Origin: Cloacimonetes bacterium UBA4175 | GTDB taxonomy: Bacteria; Cloacimonadota; Cloacimonadia; Cloacimonadales; Cloacimonadaceae | Direction: 5' to 3' | Length of the DNA: 17,559 nt | Assembly: GCA_002379855.1 (NCBI GenBank) | Contig: DFUX01000004.1 | Coordinates: 1-17,559 of the forward strand | Shown here: positions 16,417-17,559 of the stretch, one piece after another | Layout of the letters: every line of letters begins with the position of its first letter | Position numbering within the stretch: the stretch's first letter is position 1 | Made by a program: the position numbers and the translations under genes | Notes under the pieces: generated by a model | Seen by the model: the letters and a program-made list of their open reading frames with translations, nothing else | Databases searched by the model: none | Told to the model about the DNA's origin: nothing

Positions 16417-17109
16417 ATGATGCGCAAATCCTCCCCTTCCTTACTGCTCCTGCCGGTTCTCCTGCTGTTGGGAGCCTGCTCTGGCATCTTCAACCATACA
16501 CTGGGCAACGTCTATCCCGACATGTACGCGAACCAGCCCACCTCGATCCTGGTTCTGCCCCCTGTCAACAACACTACCGCCGCGGATGCCAGGGAGTATT
16601 TTTCCTGCTCGCTGGCCGAAGCCCTGGGTCTGCGCGGCTACTACATCCTGCCTGTGGAAACCATGTTCAACATCCTGCGGGATGAAGGCCTTTACAACGA
16701 ACGCAACGACGACCCGGCAGTGCTGGCGAATTTCAAAAAGTATTTCGGAGCGGATGCCGTGCTTTACACGGTGATCGAAAAGTGGGATAAAAGCTGGTTT
16801 CTGGATTCTGGCAGCCTCACCATCCAGGCCAGGTTCGCCCTCATCAGTACCTCCAGCTTCGAGACCATCTGGGATTACAGAACCACCATCCGCGTCAATC
16901 TGGGCTCGGACAGCAAAAAGTTCCTGGTGGCGCTCATAGAATCCGCTGTCAAAACAGCGATAGAAGACTATTTTCCCAATGCCCGCGAAGCCAATATCCT
17001 CACCTTCGAAAAAGCCCTTCCCTATGGCAAATATCATCCGCTGCACGGCAGCGACGCGGAGAAATGGGTCAACTGGGACAAGACTGGTTCCTACGAGATT
17101 GACAAGTGA
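16417..17109 (+). CDS. DUF799/GNA1162-like lipoprotein
   Basis: The 230-aa lipoprotein has signal sequence and lipobox LGAC (Cys21), followed by SILVLPPVNNTTAADAREYF, a LGLRGYYILPVETMFNILRDEG segment and GADAVLYTVIEKWDKSW. These are signatures of the DUF799 family that includes meningococcal GNA1162. The fold is related to TolB N-terminal/CsgG-type alpha-beta domains. AGGAAG precedes two adjacent ATGs; I use the first at 16417. The gene follows the DUF4810 gene by 9 bp and ends the operon. It is thought to sit on the inner face of the outer membrane. Its exact role is unknown. Confidence 0.87.
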   Translation: MMRKSSPSLLLLPVLLLLGACSGIFNHTLGNVYPDMYANQPTSILVLPPVNNTTAADAREYFSCSLAEALGLRGYYILPVETMFNILRDEGLYNERNDDPAVLANFKKYFGADAVLYTVIEKWDKSWFLDSGSLTIQARFALISTSSFETIWDYRTTIRVNLGSDSKKFLVALIESAVKTAIEDYFPNAREANILTFEKALPYGKYHPLHGSDAEKWVNWDKTGSYEIDK

Positions 17110-17160
17110 GGGGACAGGCAATTCTGAAACTGCTTCAATCGCGTTAATATAACTGGCTTG

Positions 17161-17230
17161 GTTTGGAGTTCAAGCCGGCAATATAGGTTTCATGCTTATG
17201 CCAGTACTGAAGCCGGCCTGGACTTCAAAC
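17161..17230. repeat. Long imperfect inverted repeat
   Basis: GTTTGGAGTTCAAGCCGGC (17161-17179) pairs with GCCGGCCTGGACTTCAAAC (17212-17230), with three mismatched or wobble positions over 19 nt and a 32-nt spacer. The arms begin 51 nt beyond the last lipoprotein stop. Confidence 0.65.
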
Positions 17231-17297
17231 ATTCCTATCAAAGACTGGCTCCCGGGTTCCACGGTTCACGCAGATATACGCGGAAAATATATAAGGG

Positions 17298-17380
17298 CTG
17301 CCGAAGTCCGTTCGGCAGAGGCAACGGAGTTGCCTGTTAGGAAGAGACCTCCGGTCTCTGTGGCAAACGGACTTTGCCAC
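17298..17380. repeat. Array of four hairpins with complementary loops
   Basis: The four perfect hairpins are: CTGCCGAA/TTCGGCAG with loop GTCCG (17298-17318); AGGCAAC/GTTGCCT with loop GGA (17319-17335); AGAGACC/GGTCTCT with loop TCC (17343-17359); and GTGGCAAA/TTTGCCAC with loop CGGAC (17360-17380). Hairpins 1-2 and 3-4 abut exactly. Loop 1 is the reverse complement of loop 4, and loop 2 of loop 3. The hairpins thus form a nested mirror-image set, each stem differing from its partner by compensated changes. Confidence 0.85.
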
Positions 17381-17399
17381 CCCCTCCTCGGGCGGCTAT

Positions 17400-17466
17400 C
17401 CCCCAAACTGCGCTATGCAAGCGCCGGTACAGTACAGGCGGTCGCTGAACCGCCCTGGTTTGGGGG
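17400..17466. repeat. Cloverleaf-like inverted repeat element
   Basis: An outer stem CCCCCAAAC (17400-17408) / GTTTGGGGG (17458-17466), extended by a T-G wobble, encloses two inner hairpins: GCGCT-ATGCA-AGCGC (17410-17424) and GGCGGT-6-ACCGCC (17437-17454). It lacks a T-loop or anticodon arm, so it is not a tRNA. Confidence 0.78.
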
Positions 17467-17470
17467 CTCC

Positions 17471-17542
17471 TTTTCACCATTTCACCTTTCCACCTTCCAA
17501 ATATCCCGATGATCCTGCTGATACTGTGATCCGCGGTCTATT
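17471..17542 (-). repeat. Dispersed intergenic repeat (copy 3, inverted)
   Basis: Read on the minus strand it begins ATAGACCGCGGATCAC, passes through CAGGATCATCGGGATATTTG and ends GAAGGTGGAAAGGTG then AAATGGTGAAAAGG. These are the same blocks, in the same order, as 6904-6993. The difference is in the number of GGTGGAAA octamers and in a few extra bases in the middle. Confidence 0.72.
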
Positions 17543-17559
17543 TCTTTTCAACCAAGCCA

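Larger units (their letters stand above)
17110..17559. other. Structured noncoding region after the lipoprotein operon
   Basis: These 450 bp have no credible gene; the open frames crossing it are interrupted by or coincide with inverted repeats. Contents in order are an imperfect inverted repeat (17161-17230), four hairpins in two abutting pairs (17298-17380), a 67-nt cloverleaf-like element (17400-17466) and an inverted dispersed repeat (17471-17542). None of the hairpins is followed by a T-run on the plus strand, so no ordinary intrinsic terminator is evident for the operon. Confidence 0.7.

Noticed and set aside
17298..17466. CRISPR array
   Set aside because: The units are different inverted repeats without identical direct repeats or regular unique spacers, and no cas genes are present.
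17192..17512. 106-codon plus-strand open frame after the lipoprotein operon
   Set aside because: It runs through all six hairpins and the dispersed repeat; its composition follows the inverted repeats rather than any protein family, and no SD precedes it.

Overview
This 17.6 kb window reads as a chromosomal segment of a Gram-negative, didermic bacterium, probably in the FCB group; a Cloacimonadota-like lineage is my best guess. That placement is inference. It rests on an enlarged SecA with two insertions, a stand-alone FlgD-Ig/T9SS-type sorting domain, a four-gene lipoprotein operon, and intergenic repeats built on a CGCGGAT core. No rRNA or other phylogenetic marker is present to confirm it.

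Everything from 1 to 13338 lies on the minus strand; everything from 13632 to 17109 lies on the plus strand. Reading down the minus strand from the divergent point there are four blocks. (i) A sigma-70-type promoter drives tRNA-fMet, then a hairpin terminator, then elongator tRNA-Met(CAT), tRNA-Arg(TCT) and tRNA-His(GTG). A ROK-family sugar kinase starts 10 nt after the His CCA end, followed by a small secreted sorting-domain protein and a strong intrinsic terminator (11534-11570). (ii) A tight three-gene unit encodes a dihydroorotase-like protein lacking most metal ligands, a TldE/PmbA-like protein and TldD with HExxxH. (iii) A 399-bp intergenic region carries a REP-like palindrome and a dispersed repeat. 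(iv) secA, topA and a MacB/FtsX-type ABC permease follow, the permease overlapping the 3' end of topA.

On the plus strand, a serine beta-lactamase/DD-peptidase-fold protein without a signal peptide is followed by an operon of four lipoproteins: CsgG-like, a small PEGA-like protein, DUF4810-like and DUF799/GNA1162-like. These probably form an outer-membrane-associated complex.

The least explained part is the 450 bp after that operon (17110-17559). It holds a long imperfect inverted repeat, four hairpins in two abutting pairs with mutually complementary loops and compensatory stem differences, a 67-nt cloverleaf-like element, and an inverted copy of the repeat found upstream of secA. The other notable point is the apparently inactive dihydroorotase-like protein next to TldE/TldD.
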